Part shown: piece by piece, positions 27,135-36,218 of the stretch
Numbering within the stretch: the first letter of the stretch is position 1
Layout: the number at the start of each line of letters is the position of its first letter
Origin: Rhodocytophaga aerolata
GTDB lineage: Bacteria > Bacteroidota > Bacteroidia > Cytophagales > 172606-1
Reading direction: 5' to 3'
Assembly: GCF_030503435.1 (NCBI RefSeq)
Contig: NZ_JAUKPO010000012.1
Location: forward strand, 62,001-126,000
Length of the DNA: 64,000 nt
Made by a program: the position numbers and the translations under genes
The notes under the pieces: model-generated
Told to the model about the DNA's origin: nothing
Databases searched by the model: none
The model's input: the letters and a program-made list of their open reading frames with translations, nothing else

Positions 27135-27142
27135 CAAAAATA
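27135..27142 (-). promoter_or_regulatory. -7 promoter element of the small lipoprotein gene
   Basis: On the minus strand it is TATTTTTG (TAnnTTTG), 26 nt before the ATG at 27108. It decides between the two possible starts of that gene. Confidence 0.55.
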
Positions 27143-27257
27143 GACAGCTTTTGCTAACTACATAACTCCTTCCTGTAATTTTTTGTTAGAATTTAATTAC
27201 CTGACCATAAAATTGCCCGGATACTATATAAATTATGTAGGGAGAAAGTATTGTTCA

Positions 27258-27289
27258 TTGCCAGCATAAACTCTGGATTCATACCTTTG
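27258..27289 (+). promoter_or_regulatory. Promoter of the RND/MMPL gene
   Basis: TACCTTTG at 27282-27289 fits the -7 element and TTG at 27258-27260 sits 21 nt upstream, as expected for the -33 element. The ATG at 27309 follows with a leader of about 15 nt. Confidence 0.68.
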
Positions 27290-27308
27290 CTTTCATATTT
27301 CCTACCAT

Positions 27309-29717
27309 ATGTGGACCAGATTAGCCCATATTATACTTAAATACCGCCTTACCCTCATTCTTATTATAGGAGTGCTTACTATATGTATGGGTTTGCTAGG
27401 CAGAAAAGCAGAGATGAGCTATGACTTTGCTGCTGTTGTTCCTAAAGAAGACCCAGACTTTATTTATTTTCAACAATTTAAAAAGCAATTCGGCGAAGAC
27501 AGTAACATACTGGCTATAGGCATGCAGGATAGCCAAGTATATGCATTACGTAATTTCATTGAGCTAAAAACCTTATCCGATCAGATTGCCGGGCAAACAG
27601 GCATTGTTACTGTACTATCTCTGCCCCGCTTACAATATCTGGCAAAAGACACTGCTACCAGAAAATTGATACCCCGTCCACTTTTCAGCCCTCTCCCTCA
27701 GAACCAAGCTGAATTGGATAGTTTGCTGGCGGAGGCTAATAAGCTGGAGTTTTACAAAGGACAAGTAATCAATCAGCAAACAGGAGCCACCATTCTGCTG
27801 GTAGCCATAGAAAAAAGTATGCTCAACTCTGAGAACCGGATTGGTCTGGTAAATGAGATAGAAAAACTGGGAGAACAATTTACGCAGCAAACAGGTATCC
27901 GGCTGCATTATGCCGGTGTGCCTTACGTACGTACTATTATGACCACACAGGTAAAAGCAGAGTTAAGCCGCTTCCTGGTGTTTTCTTTGGTAATTACAGC
28001 TCTTATTCTTTTTATCTTCTTCCGGTCTTTTTATGCCGTTTTTTTTCCATTGATCGTAGTTGGTGTAGTAGTGGTATGGGTGCTAGGCACCATTGTTCTG
28101 TTTGGGTACAAAATAACGTTGCTTACCGGGTTATTGCCTTCTATTATTGTTGTAATCGGGATTCCTAACTGCATCTATCTGCTGACTAAGTACCACCAGG
28201 AAATACGGGCGCATGGCAATAAGATTAAAGCCCTCAGCCGGATTATCCGCAAAATTGGCATCGTCACTTTAATGACCAATGCTACTACAGCCATTGGATT
28301 TATTGTGTTAGGTTTTGCCAATATCTCTATCCTGCGGGAGTTTGGTATTATTGCTGGTATCAACATTCTGAATACTTTTCTGATTAGCCTTATTCTTATT
28401 CCGGCGGTATTTTCGTATTTACCCTCTCCTACAGCCCGCCAGACCAGGCATCTGGACGCCCGGATGCTAAATGGCGTACTCCGCTTTTTTCATCATAGCA
28501 TTCATCATAACCGTGTAGCTATTTATGTATTTACAAGTCTGGTAGTTGTTGTTTCTCTGGCAGGCGTATTAAAAATAAAGGCTCTGGCCTACATGGTAGA
28601 CGACTTACCGGAAACAAGTTCTGTAAAAAAAGATCTGGCTTTTTTTGAAGCTAATTTTAAAGGAATAATGCCTCTGGAAATTGTAGTAGATACAGGTAAA
28701 AAACGGGGAGTACTGCGCCTGGAAAATCTTAAGCAGATAGAATCTTTAGAAGATACGCTGGCCCGGATTCCGGCACTATCTAAACCTGTTTCGGTAGTAA
28801 GTTTTGTTAAGGCATCTACACAAGCCTTTTTTAATGGCAACACCCAATATTACCGCCTGCCTACCAATCAAGAAAAAAACTTTTTACTGCGGTACTTAAG
28901 CAATCAGGATGACCAGTCTGGGTTACTCAAATCATTTGTAGATTCTACCGGCCAAGTAGTGCGGATTTCGGTAAAAATAGCCGATATGGGTTCTATTAAA
29001 ATGGATTCCCTGGTGAAGCATGAGATAAACCCCAAATTACAGGCCACTCTGGCAGGTACAGCTATGAAAGCCTATGTAACCGGAACCACGTTGCTATTTA
29101 TTAAAGGAAACGATTATCTGATCAAAAACCTGCAGTCCAGCCTCCTCATTGCCTTTGTGCTAATAGCTTGTATTATGGCCATTTTGTTCAAATCGCCGCG
29201 CATGATTATTATTTCGTTAATCCCTAATATTATTCCGTTGCTTATTACCGGGGGCCTAATGGGGTATTTTAACATTCCGTTGAAACCCAGTACAGCTCTC
29301 ATTTTCAGCATTGCATTTGGAATTTCGGTAGACGATACAATTCATTTTTTGGCTAAGTACCGGCAGGAACTATTGCTGCATAAATTAAACGTACCCAAAG
29401 CCGTAAGTGCCAGCTTATTTGAAACCGGCTCCAGCATGATTTATACATCCATCATTCTGTTTTCGGGCTTTATCATCTTTGCGGGCTCCGACTTTGGCGG
29501 TACGGTAGCTTTGGGTTTCCTTACCTCCAGTACCCTGCTCTGTGCTATGTTTACCAACCTTATTCTGTTACCTTCCCTGTTAATTAGTTTTGATACAGGT
29601 AAAATTAAAAAAGGAGAATATGGCTGGATTGAAGAGTACAATGAATTTTATCTGGAAGATGAAGACGAGGAAATAGATTTATCTTTACTTGGCGTAAAAG
29701 CCGGTAAATCAGCCTGA
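27309..29717 (+). CDS. RND-superfamily (MMPL/SSD) transporter
   Basis: An 802-residue inner-membrane protein with two repeats, each made of one helix, a periplasmic domain and a block of five helices. First repeat: helix at 13-31, periplasmic part to about 215, then helices with LLPSIIVVIGIPNCIYLLTKYHQE. Second repeat: helix near 403, periplasmic part to about 620, then FSIAFGISVDDTIHFLAKYRQE, in which the Asp-Asp pair is the likely proton-relay site. This is the MMPL/sterol-sensing-domain branch of RND proteins, which export lipids or other hydrophobic substances by proton flow. No membrane-fusion protein or outer-membrane partner is next to it, which suits this branch. The C-terminal tail is acidic. 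Substrate unknown. Confidence 0.88.
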   Translation: MWTRLAHIILKYRLTLILIIGVLTICMGLLGRKAEMSYDFAAVVPKEDPDFIYFQQFKKQFGEDSNILAIGMQDSQVYALRNFIELKTLSDQIAGQTGIVTVLSLPRLQYLAKDTATRKLIPRPLFSPLPQNQAELDSLLAEANKLEFYKGQVINQQTGATILLVAIEKSMLNSENRIGLVNEIEKLGEQFTQQTGIRLHYAGVPYVRTIMTTQVKAELSRFLVFSLVITALILFIFFRSFYAVFFPLIVVGVVVVWVLGTIVLFGYKITLLTGLLPSIIVVIGIPNCIYLLTKYHQEIRAHGNKIKALSRIIRKIGIVTLMTNATTAIGFIVLGFANISILREFGIIAGINILNTFLISLILIPAVFSYLPSPTARQTRHLDARMLNGVLRFFHHSIHHNRVAIYVFTSLVVVVSLAGVLKIKALAYMVDDLPETSSVKKDLAFFEANFKGIMPLEIVVDTGKKRGVLRLENLKQIESLEDTLARIPALSKPVSVVSFVKASTQAFFNGNTQYYRLPTNQEKNFLLRYLSNQDDQSGLLKSFVDSTGQVVRISVKIADMGSIKMDSLVKHEINPKLQATLAGTAMKAYVTGTTLLFIKGNDYLIKNLQSSLLIAFVLIACIMAILFKSPRMIIISLIPNIIPLLITGGLMGYFNIPLKPSTALIFSIAFGISVDDTIHFLAKYRQELLLHKLNVPKAVSASLFETGSSMIYTSIILFSGFIIFAGSDFGGTVALGFLTSSTLLCAMFTNLILLPSLLISFDTGKIKKGEYGWIEEYNEFYLEDEDEEIDLSLLGVKAGKSA

Positions 29718-29893
29718 CTTGCATTATCCACTTCCTAACTTAATTGCTGTAAACAGGCACTATTTGCTTAACTTACCTTAATAATAGTCCAAACTTACTG
29801 TCTTACCTTACACACACAACCTGGTTACTTTTTTCTACGTTAGTTACCGTATCTGAAATCAAGGTTATAGAGGAGTATATAATTATCAGGTGT

Positions 29894-30042
29894 ATGGAAA
29901 GGATAACCATAAATATTATTAAACTAGCTATAATAGCCGGCGCTGCTATATTCACTTTCTAGGCCAACCGGCAAAGCAACCCGCTAGATTTATAGAAGAA
30001 GACTATCCTGCTCAACAGTGGGAGGCAGACAACCATACGTAG
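29894..30042 (+). pseudogene. Possible frameshifted remnant of a small exported protein
   Basis: An ATG at 29894 opens a 22-codon frame, MERITINIIKLAIIAGAAIFTF, that looks like a signal-peptide start and then hits TAG at 29960. Another frame of the same strand continues from there: GQPAKQPARFIEEDYPAQQW and a stop at 30040. The joined product would be a tiny secreted or periplasmic peptide of about 48 residues. No relative is recognised. It may be a decayed gene, a sequencing slip, or chance. Confidence 0.25.
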
Positions 30043-30077
30043 CTGCATCTTATCTTTCGCCTTACTACAATTTTTCA

Positions 30078-30085
30078 TACCTTTG
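30078..30085 (+). promoter_or_regulatory. -7 promoter element of ileS
   Basis: TACCTTTG (TAnnTTTG) lies 23 nt before the GTG start, leaving a leader of about 17 nt. It supports the GTG start rather than a later one. Confidence 0.62.
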
Positions 30086-30108
30086 CAGCTTATTTAAAGG
30101 GCATTAAG

Positions 30109-33100
30109 GTGAAATATAAGGAATATAAAAATCTAGATTACGCCAAGGTAGGTGAATCTGTATTGACCTATTGGAAAGAGAATAAAATTTTTGAACAGTC
30201 CGTCAGTTCACGCGAAGGCAAACCCAGCTTTACTTTCTTTGAAGGCCCTCCTTCAGCCAATGGTACGCCTGGCATACACCACGTAATGGCCCGCACCATT
30301 AAGGATATTTTCTGCCGATATAAGACATTGCAAGGTTTTCAGGTAAAACGCAAAGGCGGCTGGGACACACATGGGCTTCCTATTGAGTTACAAGTAGAAA
30401 AAGAACTCGGTATTACCAAAGATGATATAGGCAAAACTATCTCCATTGAAGACTACAATAAGAAATGCCGGGAAGCGGTAATGAAGTACACGGACCAGTG
30501 GAACGATCTTACGGAGAAAATAGGCTACTGGGTAGACCTGGAACATCCCTATGTTACCTATCATACCGAATATATTGAATCAGTCTGGTTTCTGCTCAAG
30601 AAACTGTATGAAAAAGGACTTCTCTATAAAGGATATACTATTCAACCCTACTCTCCTTCTGATGGTACCGGCTTAAGTTCGCATGAATTAAACCAGCCAG
30701 GCTGCTATAAGGAAGTGAAGGATACCTCTATTGTGGCCCAGTTTAAAGTAGTGAATGATTCAAAATCAGCCTTTCTTTTTACCAAGCCTGTAGGCGATGT
30801 ATTTATTCTTGCCTGGACAACTACACCCTGGACGTTGCCATCAAACACAGCTCTGGCTATCGGTGAAAAAATAACGTATGTGCAGGTAAACACATTCAAC
30901 GCCTATACACATAAACCAGTAAGTGTGGTATTGGCAAAAGAGTTGGTAGGAAAGTATTTCTCGGAAAAGAATAAAGACCTGAAACTATCAGCATACAAAC
31001 CTGGCGATAAAGCCATCCCTTTTGAAGTGGTGCAGGAATTTACGGGTAAGCAATTAATTGGAACCCGCTACGAGCAATTAATGCCGTACCTGCAACCATT
31101 CTATGATGCCGACAAAGCTTTTCAGGTAATTGCCGGAGATTTTGTTACCACAGAAGATGGAACCGGGGTAGTGCATACCTCCCCTACCTTTGGTGCCGAT
31201 GACTTCCGGGTAGCCAAACAACACGGTATTCCTGCATTAACTATACAAGATGAAGCTGGCAACGAACTGCCTACCGTTGATAGAAAAGGGAAATTCATCC
31301 GGGAAGTTGGCATAAAACTTCAGGAAGGAGTTGAGAAGTATAAAATTAAAACACATAAGCCGCTTAGCCCGGATGACTTCTATGTGAAGAATTATACTAA
31401 TGAAGATGAAAGCCATCCCGATTATAAAACTACGGATGTAATTATCTCTATTATCCTCAAAGAAGAGAACAAAGCGTTTAAGGTTGAAAAATACGAACAC
31501 ACCTATCCGCACTCCTGGCGGACAGATAAACCAGTATTATATTATCCCTTGGATGCCTGGTTCATCAAAACGACGGCAGTAAAAGACCGCCTGGTTGAAC
31601 TGAATAAAACTATTAACTGGAAACCAGAGTCCACCGGTTCAGGCCGGTTTGGCAATTGGCTTGAAAACTTGGTAGACTGGAACTTATCCCGTTCCCGGTA
31701 TTGGGGTACACCTCTGCCTATCTGGCGAACAGAAGATGGGTCAGAAGAAACATGTATTGGTTCCTTAACAGAACTAAAAGAAAAGCTTGCCGAAAGCCTG
31801 AATGCGAAGGAACTGACAGCAGAGCAGAAACAAAGAAATACATCGTTTATTGAACGTATCAACAAAGGCAATATAGATCTGCACCGCCCCTATGTTGATG
31901 ACATAGTAATTGTTTCACCTAAAGGAAAACGCATGTTCCGCGAAGCAGACCTCATAGATGTGTGGTTTGATTCTGGAGCTATGCCGTATGCCCAGTGGCA
32001 CTATCCTTTCGAAAATCAAGAGGTGTTCAATAATAATTATCCGGCAGACTTTATTTCGGAAGGTGTAGACCAGACCCGTGGATGGTTCTTTACCCTCCAT
32101 GCCATTGCCGGAATGTTATTTGATAGTGTAGCTTTCAAAAATGTGGTTTCTACCGGACTAGTGTTAGACAAGAATGGCAACAAAATGTCTAAACGGTTAG
32201 GTAACGTTATTAATCCCTTTGAAACGTTGAAATCTTTTGGTCCGGATGCTACTAGGTGGTACATGATTGTGAATGCACCCCCTTGGGATAACCTGAAATT
32301 TAATTTGGAGGGTATTACAGAAGTACAGCGGCGTTTCTTTGGAACCTTGCATAATACTTATTCTTTCTTTGCTCTGTATGCGAATCTGGATAATTTCACT
32401 TACCAGGAGAAAGAGATACCTCTGGCCCAGCGAACGGAAAGTGACCGGTGGATTATCTCTAAACTCAATAGCCTGATCAAGAAAACGGCACAAGCCTATG
32501 ATGAATACGAACCCACCAGAGCCGCCAGAGCTATCCAGGATTTTGTGACGGATGACTTAAGCAACTGGTATGTACGTCTCAATAGAAAGCGTTTCTGGAA
32601 AGGAGAGTACAATGAAGATAAAAAAGCAGCCTATCAAACTTTGTACGCCTGTCTGGAAACGGTAGCTAAACTAATTTCACCCATTGCGCCTTTCTATGCT
32701 GAGCAATTGTTCCTGGATCTGAATAAGGTAAGCAAACGCGAAGAGGTAGTGTCTGTTCATTTAAGCCACTTCCCCAAGGTAGATGCACCAGCAATAGATC
32801 AGAACCTGGAAGAGAAGATGGCACTGGCACAAAATATCTCTTCACTGGTGCATTCTTTACGGAAAAAACATACCATTAAAGTGCGCCAACCATTGTCTAG
32901 AATTCTTATTCCGGTGTTGCAAGCAAAAGTAAAAGCGCAAATACAGGATGTAGAAGACCTTATTTTGTCAGAGGTGAATATTAAGCAGGTAGAATATATT
33001 GATGATACATCCGGCATACTGGTCAAAAAAATCAAGCCTAACTTCAAAAAATTAGGTAAAGAGTATGGGCCAAAAATGAAAGAAATTGCCGCTCTAATTC

Positions 33101-33549
33101 AGGCCTTTGGCCAGGAAGAAATAAAGAAACTGGAAAAGGATAAAACGCTTTCTGTTTCGTTGAATGGACAAGCAGTAAATCTGACGTTAGAAGATGTAGA
33201 GATAACTTCTGAAGACATTCCAGGATGGATCGTGGCCAGTGAAAATGGCTTAACCGTAGCTCTGGACATTACTATTACTGAAGAGTTGAAAAAAGAAGGA
33301 ATTTCCCGTGATGTAGTAAACCGGGTTCAAAACCTACGGAAAGATATGGGCCTGGAAGTACAAGACAAAATTAAGATTGATGTACAACTATCCAATGATC
33401 TGGTAAATGCTGCCCTGGAATCCAATAAAGAATATATCTGTGCCGAAACTCAGGCATTGGAGCTTAATTTACAAGATCAGGTAGAAGGCGCCAACGCACT
33501 GGATATGGATGATTTCATACTAAATCTGAAGATAACTGTGGTGAACTAA
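30109..33549 (+). CDS. ileS: Isoleucine--tRNA ligase
   Basis: IleRS charges tRNA-Ile. The 1146-residue protein starts at GTG (KYKEYKNLDYAKV follows the initiator). It has the HIGH-like motif PPSANGTPGIHHVMART (residues 48-64), the CP1 editing domain with WTTTPWTLPSNTALA and GTGVVHTSPTFGADDF, the tRNA-acceptor region SRSRYWGTPLPIW, and KMSKR at 692-696. A long anticodon-binding C-terminus follows. The length and C-terminal part match the long IleRS type of Bacteroidota, which is related to the eukaryotic/type II enzymes often tied to mupirocin resistance. That last point is family knowledge, not seen here. A strong terminator follows 59 nt after the stop. Confidence 0.97.
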   Translation: MKYKEYKNLDYAKVGESVLTYWKENKIFEQSVSSREGKPSFTFFEGPPSANGTPGIHHVMARTIKDIFCRYKTLQGFQVKRKGGWDTHGLPIELQVEKELGITKDDIGKTISIEDYNKKCREAVMKYTDQWNDLTEKIGYWVDLEHPYVTYHTEYIESVWFLLKKLYEKGLLYKGYTIQPYSPSDGTGLSSHELNQPGCYKEVKDTSIVAQFKVVNDSKSAFLFTKPVGDVFILAWTTTPWTLPSNTALAIGEKITYVQVNTFNAYTHKPVSVVLAKELVGKYFSEKNKDLKLSAYKPGDKAIPFEVVQEFTGKQLIGTRYEQLMPYLQPFYDADKAFQVIAGDFVTTEDGTGVVHTSPTFGADDFRVAKQHGIPALTIQDEAGNELPTVDRKGKFIREVGIKLQEGVEKYKIKTHKPLSPDDFYVKNYTNEDESHPDYKTTDVIISIILKEENKAFKVEKYEHTYPHSWRTDKPVLYYPLDAWFIKTTAVKDRLVELNKTINWKPESTGSGRFGNWLENLVDWNLSRSRYWGTPLPIWRTEDGSEETCIGSLTELKEKLAESLNAKELTAEQKQRNTSFIERINKGNIDLHRPYVDDIVIVSPKGKRMFREADLIDVWFDSGAMPYAQWHYPFENQEVFNNNYPADFISEGVDQTRGWFFTLHAIAGMLFDSVAFKNVVSTGLVLDKNGNKMSKRLGNVINPFETLKSFGPDATRWYMIVNAPPWDNLKFNLEGITEVQRRFFGTLHNTYSFFALYANLDNFTYQEKEIPLAQRTESDRWIISKLNSLIKKTAQAYDEYEPTRAARAIQDFVTDDLSNWYVRLNRKRFWKGEYNEDKKAAYQTLYACLETVAKLISPIAPFYAEQLFLDLNKVSKREEVVSVHLSHFPKVDAPAIDQNLEEKMALAQNISSLVHSLRKKHTIKVRQPLSRILIPVLQAKVKAQIQDVEDLILSEVNIKQVEYIDDTSGILVKKIKPNFKKLGKEYGPKMKEIAALIQAFGQEEIKKLEKDKTLSVSLNGQAVNLTLEDVEITSEDIPGWIVASENGLTVALDITITEELKKEGISRDVVNRVQNLRKDMGLEVQDKIKIDVQLSNDLVNAALESNKEYICAETQALELNLQDQVEGANALDMDDFILNLKITVVN

Positions 33550-33608
33550 GTGTTGACCGACCTGTTTAGGTGCTAAACCTAACAGTTCTAACAGATTAGC
33601 CAAGTGAG

Positions 33609-33643
33609 AAGGCCTCACAGGTTTTAGAAACCTGTGAGGCCTT
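33609..33643. terminator. Bidirectional terminator between ileS and the AlbA_2 gene; copy B of a repeated palindrome
   Basis: Perfect 16-bp arms (33609-33624 and 33628-33643) around a TAG loop. T-runs exist on the plus side after the hairpin. It separates convergent genes. Its inner 27 nt differ from the palindrome at 21548-21574 at two central positions only. Confidence 0.78.
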
Positions 33644-33657
33644 TTGTTTAGTCTATC

Positions 33658-34311
33658 TTAAGCTACTTCAGTAGAAGCTATAAAATAATCTTGTACTTCG
33701 TTGGGAAGAATTTTGAGCACATTGGCTAACACTAATAGAACCAGCGTTCGAGAGGCAATGGCTCTGGGTATCTGAGCGGCTTTAGAGAACTCATCTACCG
33801 TAATCATCCCTTTTACGGCTAAGTGCTGCATGAGCGTACGTTCTTTATCTCCATATGTGAAGCGGATGTTCCGGGCTTTGCGTTCGCCTTTCAATACTTC
33901 CCGCATTTCTTTACTGGCTTGCACACTTCTGTCTTTTACCCGTACATATACTTTTCCAAGGTTATTCTCAAAATCGTAAATAACGGAGTGGGGTTTCTGT
34001 ACACTAGCAGCAATAGCTAAAATAAGCACTTCCCGTTCAGGTTGTACCATTATCCTGCGTAAGGTGTAGGAAATAGCAGGCTTGCAATATTTCTCGATGG
34101 CTCGGGTCAGTATGTATTCGTCTTCATCGGCAAATTTTAATCCCGGTATGGATTTATCATCGCCTACTCCCACCAGTAGCAGACCTCCTTCTGTATTGGC
34201 AAAGGCTACTATCTCCCGGACAATTTTTTCCGGATGAGTAGCCTTAAATTTAAATTCCAAATGCAACCCCTCCCCTTTCTTCACTAATGCTTTTAACTCT
34301 TTCAAATCCAT
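33658..34311 (-). CDS. AlbA_2/Schlafen-type domain protein with C-terminal winged helix
   Basis: A 217-residue protein. The N-terminal domain, residues about 1-125, has EFKFKATHPEKIVREIVAFANTEGGLLLVGVGDD, the landmark of the AlbA_2 (formerly AAA_4) putative DNA-binding domain shared with Schlafen proteins. The C-terminal part (about 150-205) looks like a winged helix-turn-helix (RTLMQHLAVKGMITVDEFSKAAQIPRAIASRTLVLLVLANVL). Such proteins are often transcriptional regulators, but some belong to phage defence. Nothing else here suggests defence. It lies downstream of the tandem rhomboid genes by 88 nt and converges on ileS. Confidence 0.8.
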   Translation of the reverse strand: MDLKELKALVKKGEGLHLEFKFKATHPEKIVREIVAFANTEGGLLLVGVGDDKSIPGLKFADEDEYILTRAIEKYCKPAISYTLRRIMVQPEREVLILAIAASVQKPHSVIYDFENNLGKVYVRVKDRSVQASKEMREVLKGERKARNIRFTYGDKERTLMQHLAVKGMITVDEFSKAAQIPRAIASRTLVLLVLANVLKILPNEVQDYFIASTEVA

Positions 34312-34399
34312 GGCCTTTGGTGAATGAGTTTACTATAAACGATTGACTTAGATAAGTGTGTTAATTCTACTCATCTATTCGTGCACACCAATACCATGC

Positions 34400-35296
34400 T
34401 TAATTCTTCTGACTTGCGCGGAATAGCTTTTGCTTTTCCTCCTTTGTCAGGCTCTCGTAGCCAGACCGTGAAATTTTATCTAAGATGGCATCTATCTCGT
34501 CTTGGTTTGGTGTATACGAATTTGGATTGTACGATGCCTTGTTTACATCGCGCCGGTGGTAGGTTACCTTCATGGCAGGCTTACGGGAAAACAATTTTCT
34601 AATGCTTTCTGCTACATTGGTTAGTGGCTGGCCCAGATCAGTGCCTTTTTTCAATTGCTTAACAAAAATAAACCCTAACAAGGCGCCTCCCAGGTGAGCT
34701 ATATTTCCGCCGGCATTGCTGCCAATAGATTGAGCAAAAGATAGAATTACATAAAACGCAGCTATGTATTTAATCCGTACCGGACCCAGCAGAAACAAAA
34801 AGAAAGTATAATTAGGCATTAAGGTGGCTGCCCCAACTACTACGGCATATACCGCTGCCGAAGCACCAATCATTCCGGGAAATGAGGAGCGCACCTGGTA
34901 ATACGGTATTAAGTTATAAATAAGCAGATAGATAATGCCCCCAGCCAAACCTCCCAGAATATATAGATTAATCAAACGCCTGTTGCCCAGATACTCATCT
35001 ACCAGTTTACCGAACCAATACAGAAACAACATATTGAACAGTATATGAAAAATCTCTTCGTGGGTAAAGAAATAAGTAAATACTGTCCAGGGTTTATAGA
35101 TAAAATTCCTGATCAACGGAGGAATCATCAACTGATTCGTAATGGTAGAATATACTTCTGGAACTTCAGAAATACTTAGTATCACTCGTAGCAGAATCAG
35201 TACAAGAAATACGATCACATTTATCAGGATGATCTGAATGAGTCCGTTATTGGGTTTGCTGAAAGCTCCTTTAAAATCGTCCAGTAGTCCGTTCAT
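34400..35296 (-). CDS. Rhomboid intramembrane serine protease (first of two)
   Basis: A 298-residue integral membrane protein. It has the catalytic Ser146 in GASAAVY (the usual GxSG/A) and His201 in GNIAHLGGALLGF, on two helices of a six-helix core; FHILFNMLFLYWFG holds the conserved His-Asn near residues 84-88. It cleaves transmembrane segments within the membrane. The C-terminal 80 residues are cytoplasmic, charged and end EEKQKLFRASQKN. Its stop lies 88 nt from the AlbA_2 gene; 5 nt separate it from the second rhomboid, so the two are co-transcribed with mutL. Natural substrates are unknown. Confidence 0.9.
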   Translation of the reverse strand: MNGLLDDFKGAFSKPNNGLIQIILINVIVFLVLILLRVILSISEVPEVYSTITNQLMIPPLIRNFIYKPWTVFTYFFTHEEIFHILFNMLFLYWFGKLVDEYLGNRRLINLYILGGLAGGIIYLLIYNLIPYYQVRSSFPGMIGASAAVYAVVVGAATLMPNYTFFLFLLGPVRIKYIAAFYVILSFAQSIGSNAGGNIAHLGGALLGFIFVKQLKKGTDLGQPLTNVAESIRKLFSRKPAMKVTYHRRDVNKASYNPNSYTPNQDEIDAILDKISRSGYESLTKEEKQKLFRASQKN

Positions 35297-35301
35297 GGGT
35301 A

Positions 35302-36093
35302 TTAATAAAATTTATTCCGCTGGCTTCCCCAGTATCTGATAAGAATATACGCAAAAAACATTCCGCCGATGTGTGCAAAGTGGGCTACGCTATCGCCCGG
35401 GGTGCGGCCAAAACCGGCGTACAGTTCATATAACCCATAAAAAGCTACGATATACTTTGCTTTTATGGGAAAAAGAAAATATAAAAATATTTCTGTGTTA
35501 GGAAAAAGCAAACCGAATGCCATCAATATTCCAAATATAGCACCCGAGGCACCTACTGTTGGAATATTAGCCCGGCCATTAAACACTTCTGCTACAACCC
35601 TTTTAGAATAATCCAAATATTCAGAACTGGTCGGATTTTCTTCAAAGTCGTTCAGAAAATTATATAACGAGTTATAAGAGTTAGACGCATATTTACTGAT
35701 AAAAGATACAAACTTTGTAGGAGTAGGCGCCTCTATGTAGGCCTCTGTTGCATTACGCAGCTGGGAAGTTTCATAATAAGTAACACCTGAATGAAGTACG
35801 CCTGCACCAATACCTGTAAAAAAGTAAAAAAACAAAAACCGTTTAGGTCCCCAGAAACGTTCCAGCAGCGGCCCGAAAATAAGTAAGCCAAACATATTAC
35901 CAAAAATATGTCCCCAACCATTTGTATCATGCAAAAACATGTAGGTGACAAACTGGTGAGGCATAAAATAGTCAGAAGTAACCGGATACAACTGCATATA
36001 CCTCATAAACGGCAAATCCAATGATTGCAAAATAAATATTGCTATAGTAAGCAATAATAAATTCCTAACCATTGGCGTCAAATTAAATCCCAT
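35302..36093 (-). CDS. Rhomboid intramembrane serine protease (second of two)
   Basis: A 263-residue rhomboid with Ser183 in TVGASGAIFGIL and His241 in AHFAHIGGMFFAYI. It has a longer insertion between the early helices (about 105-172, hydrophilic, probably outside the core). GHIFGNMFGLLIFG provides the usual His-Asn of helix 2. It starts just downstream of mutL (125 nt) and ends 5 nt before the next rhomboid. The pairing of two rhomboids behind mutL is common in Bacteroidota, which supports the call. The pair may form a hetero-complex or cut different substrates. Confidence 0.9.
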   Translation of the reverse strand: MGFNLTPMVRNLLLLTIAIFILQSLDLPFMRYMQLYPVTSDYFMPHQFVTYMFLHDTNGWGHIFGNMFGLLIFGPLLERFWGPKRFLFFYFFTGIGAGVLHSGVTYYETSQLRNATEAYIEAPTPTKFVSFISKYASNSYNSLYNFLNDFEENPTSSEYLDYSKRVVAEVFNGRANIPTVGASGAIFGILMAFGLLFPNTEIFLYFLFPIKAKYIVAFYGLYELYAGFGRTPGDSVAHFAHIGGMFFAYILIRYWGSQRNKFY

Positions 36094-36218
36094 GCGATAC
36101 GATGATGTCTTAAGTGTATAATTGTTTTTGGTACAAATTGTTAGAATGAAATAAACGATGTTGAGAAATTTACTTGCTTTCTGCTGCTAAAATACATAGA
36201 GCTTTGGCCCTAACATAG

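Larger units (their letters stand above)
29718..30108. other. Intergenic stretch between the RND gene and ileS
   Basis: A 391-nt gap. It holds the ileS -7 element and a possible small broken gene at 29894-30042, described separately. No terminator hairpin is evident after the RND gene. Confidence 0.6.
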
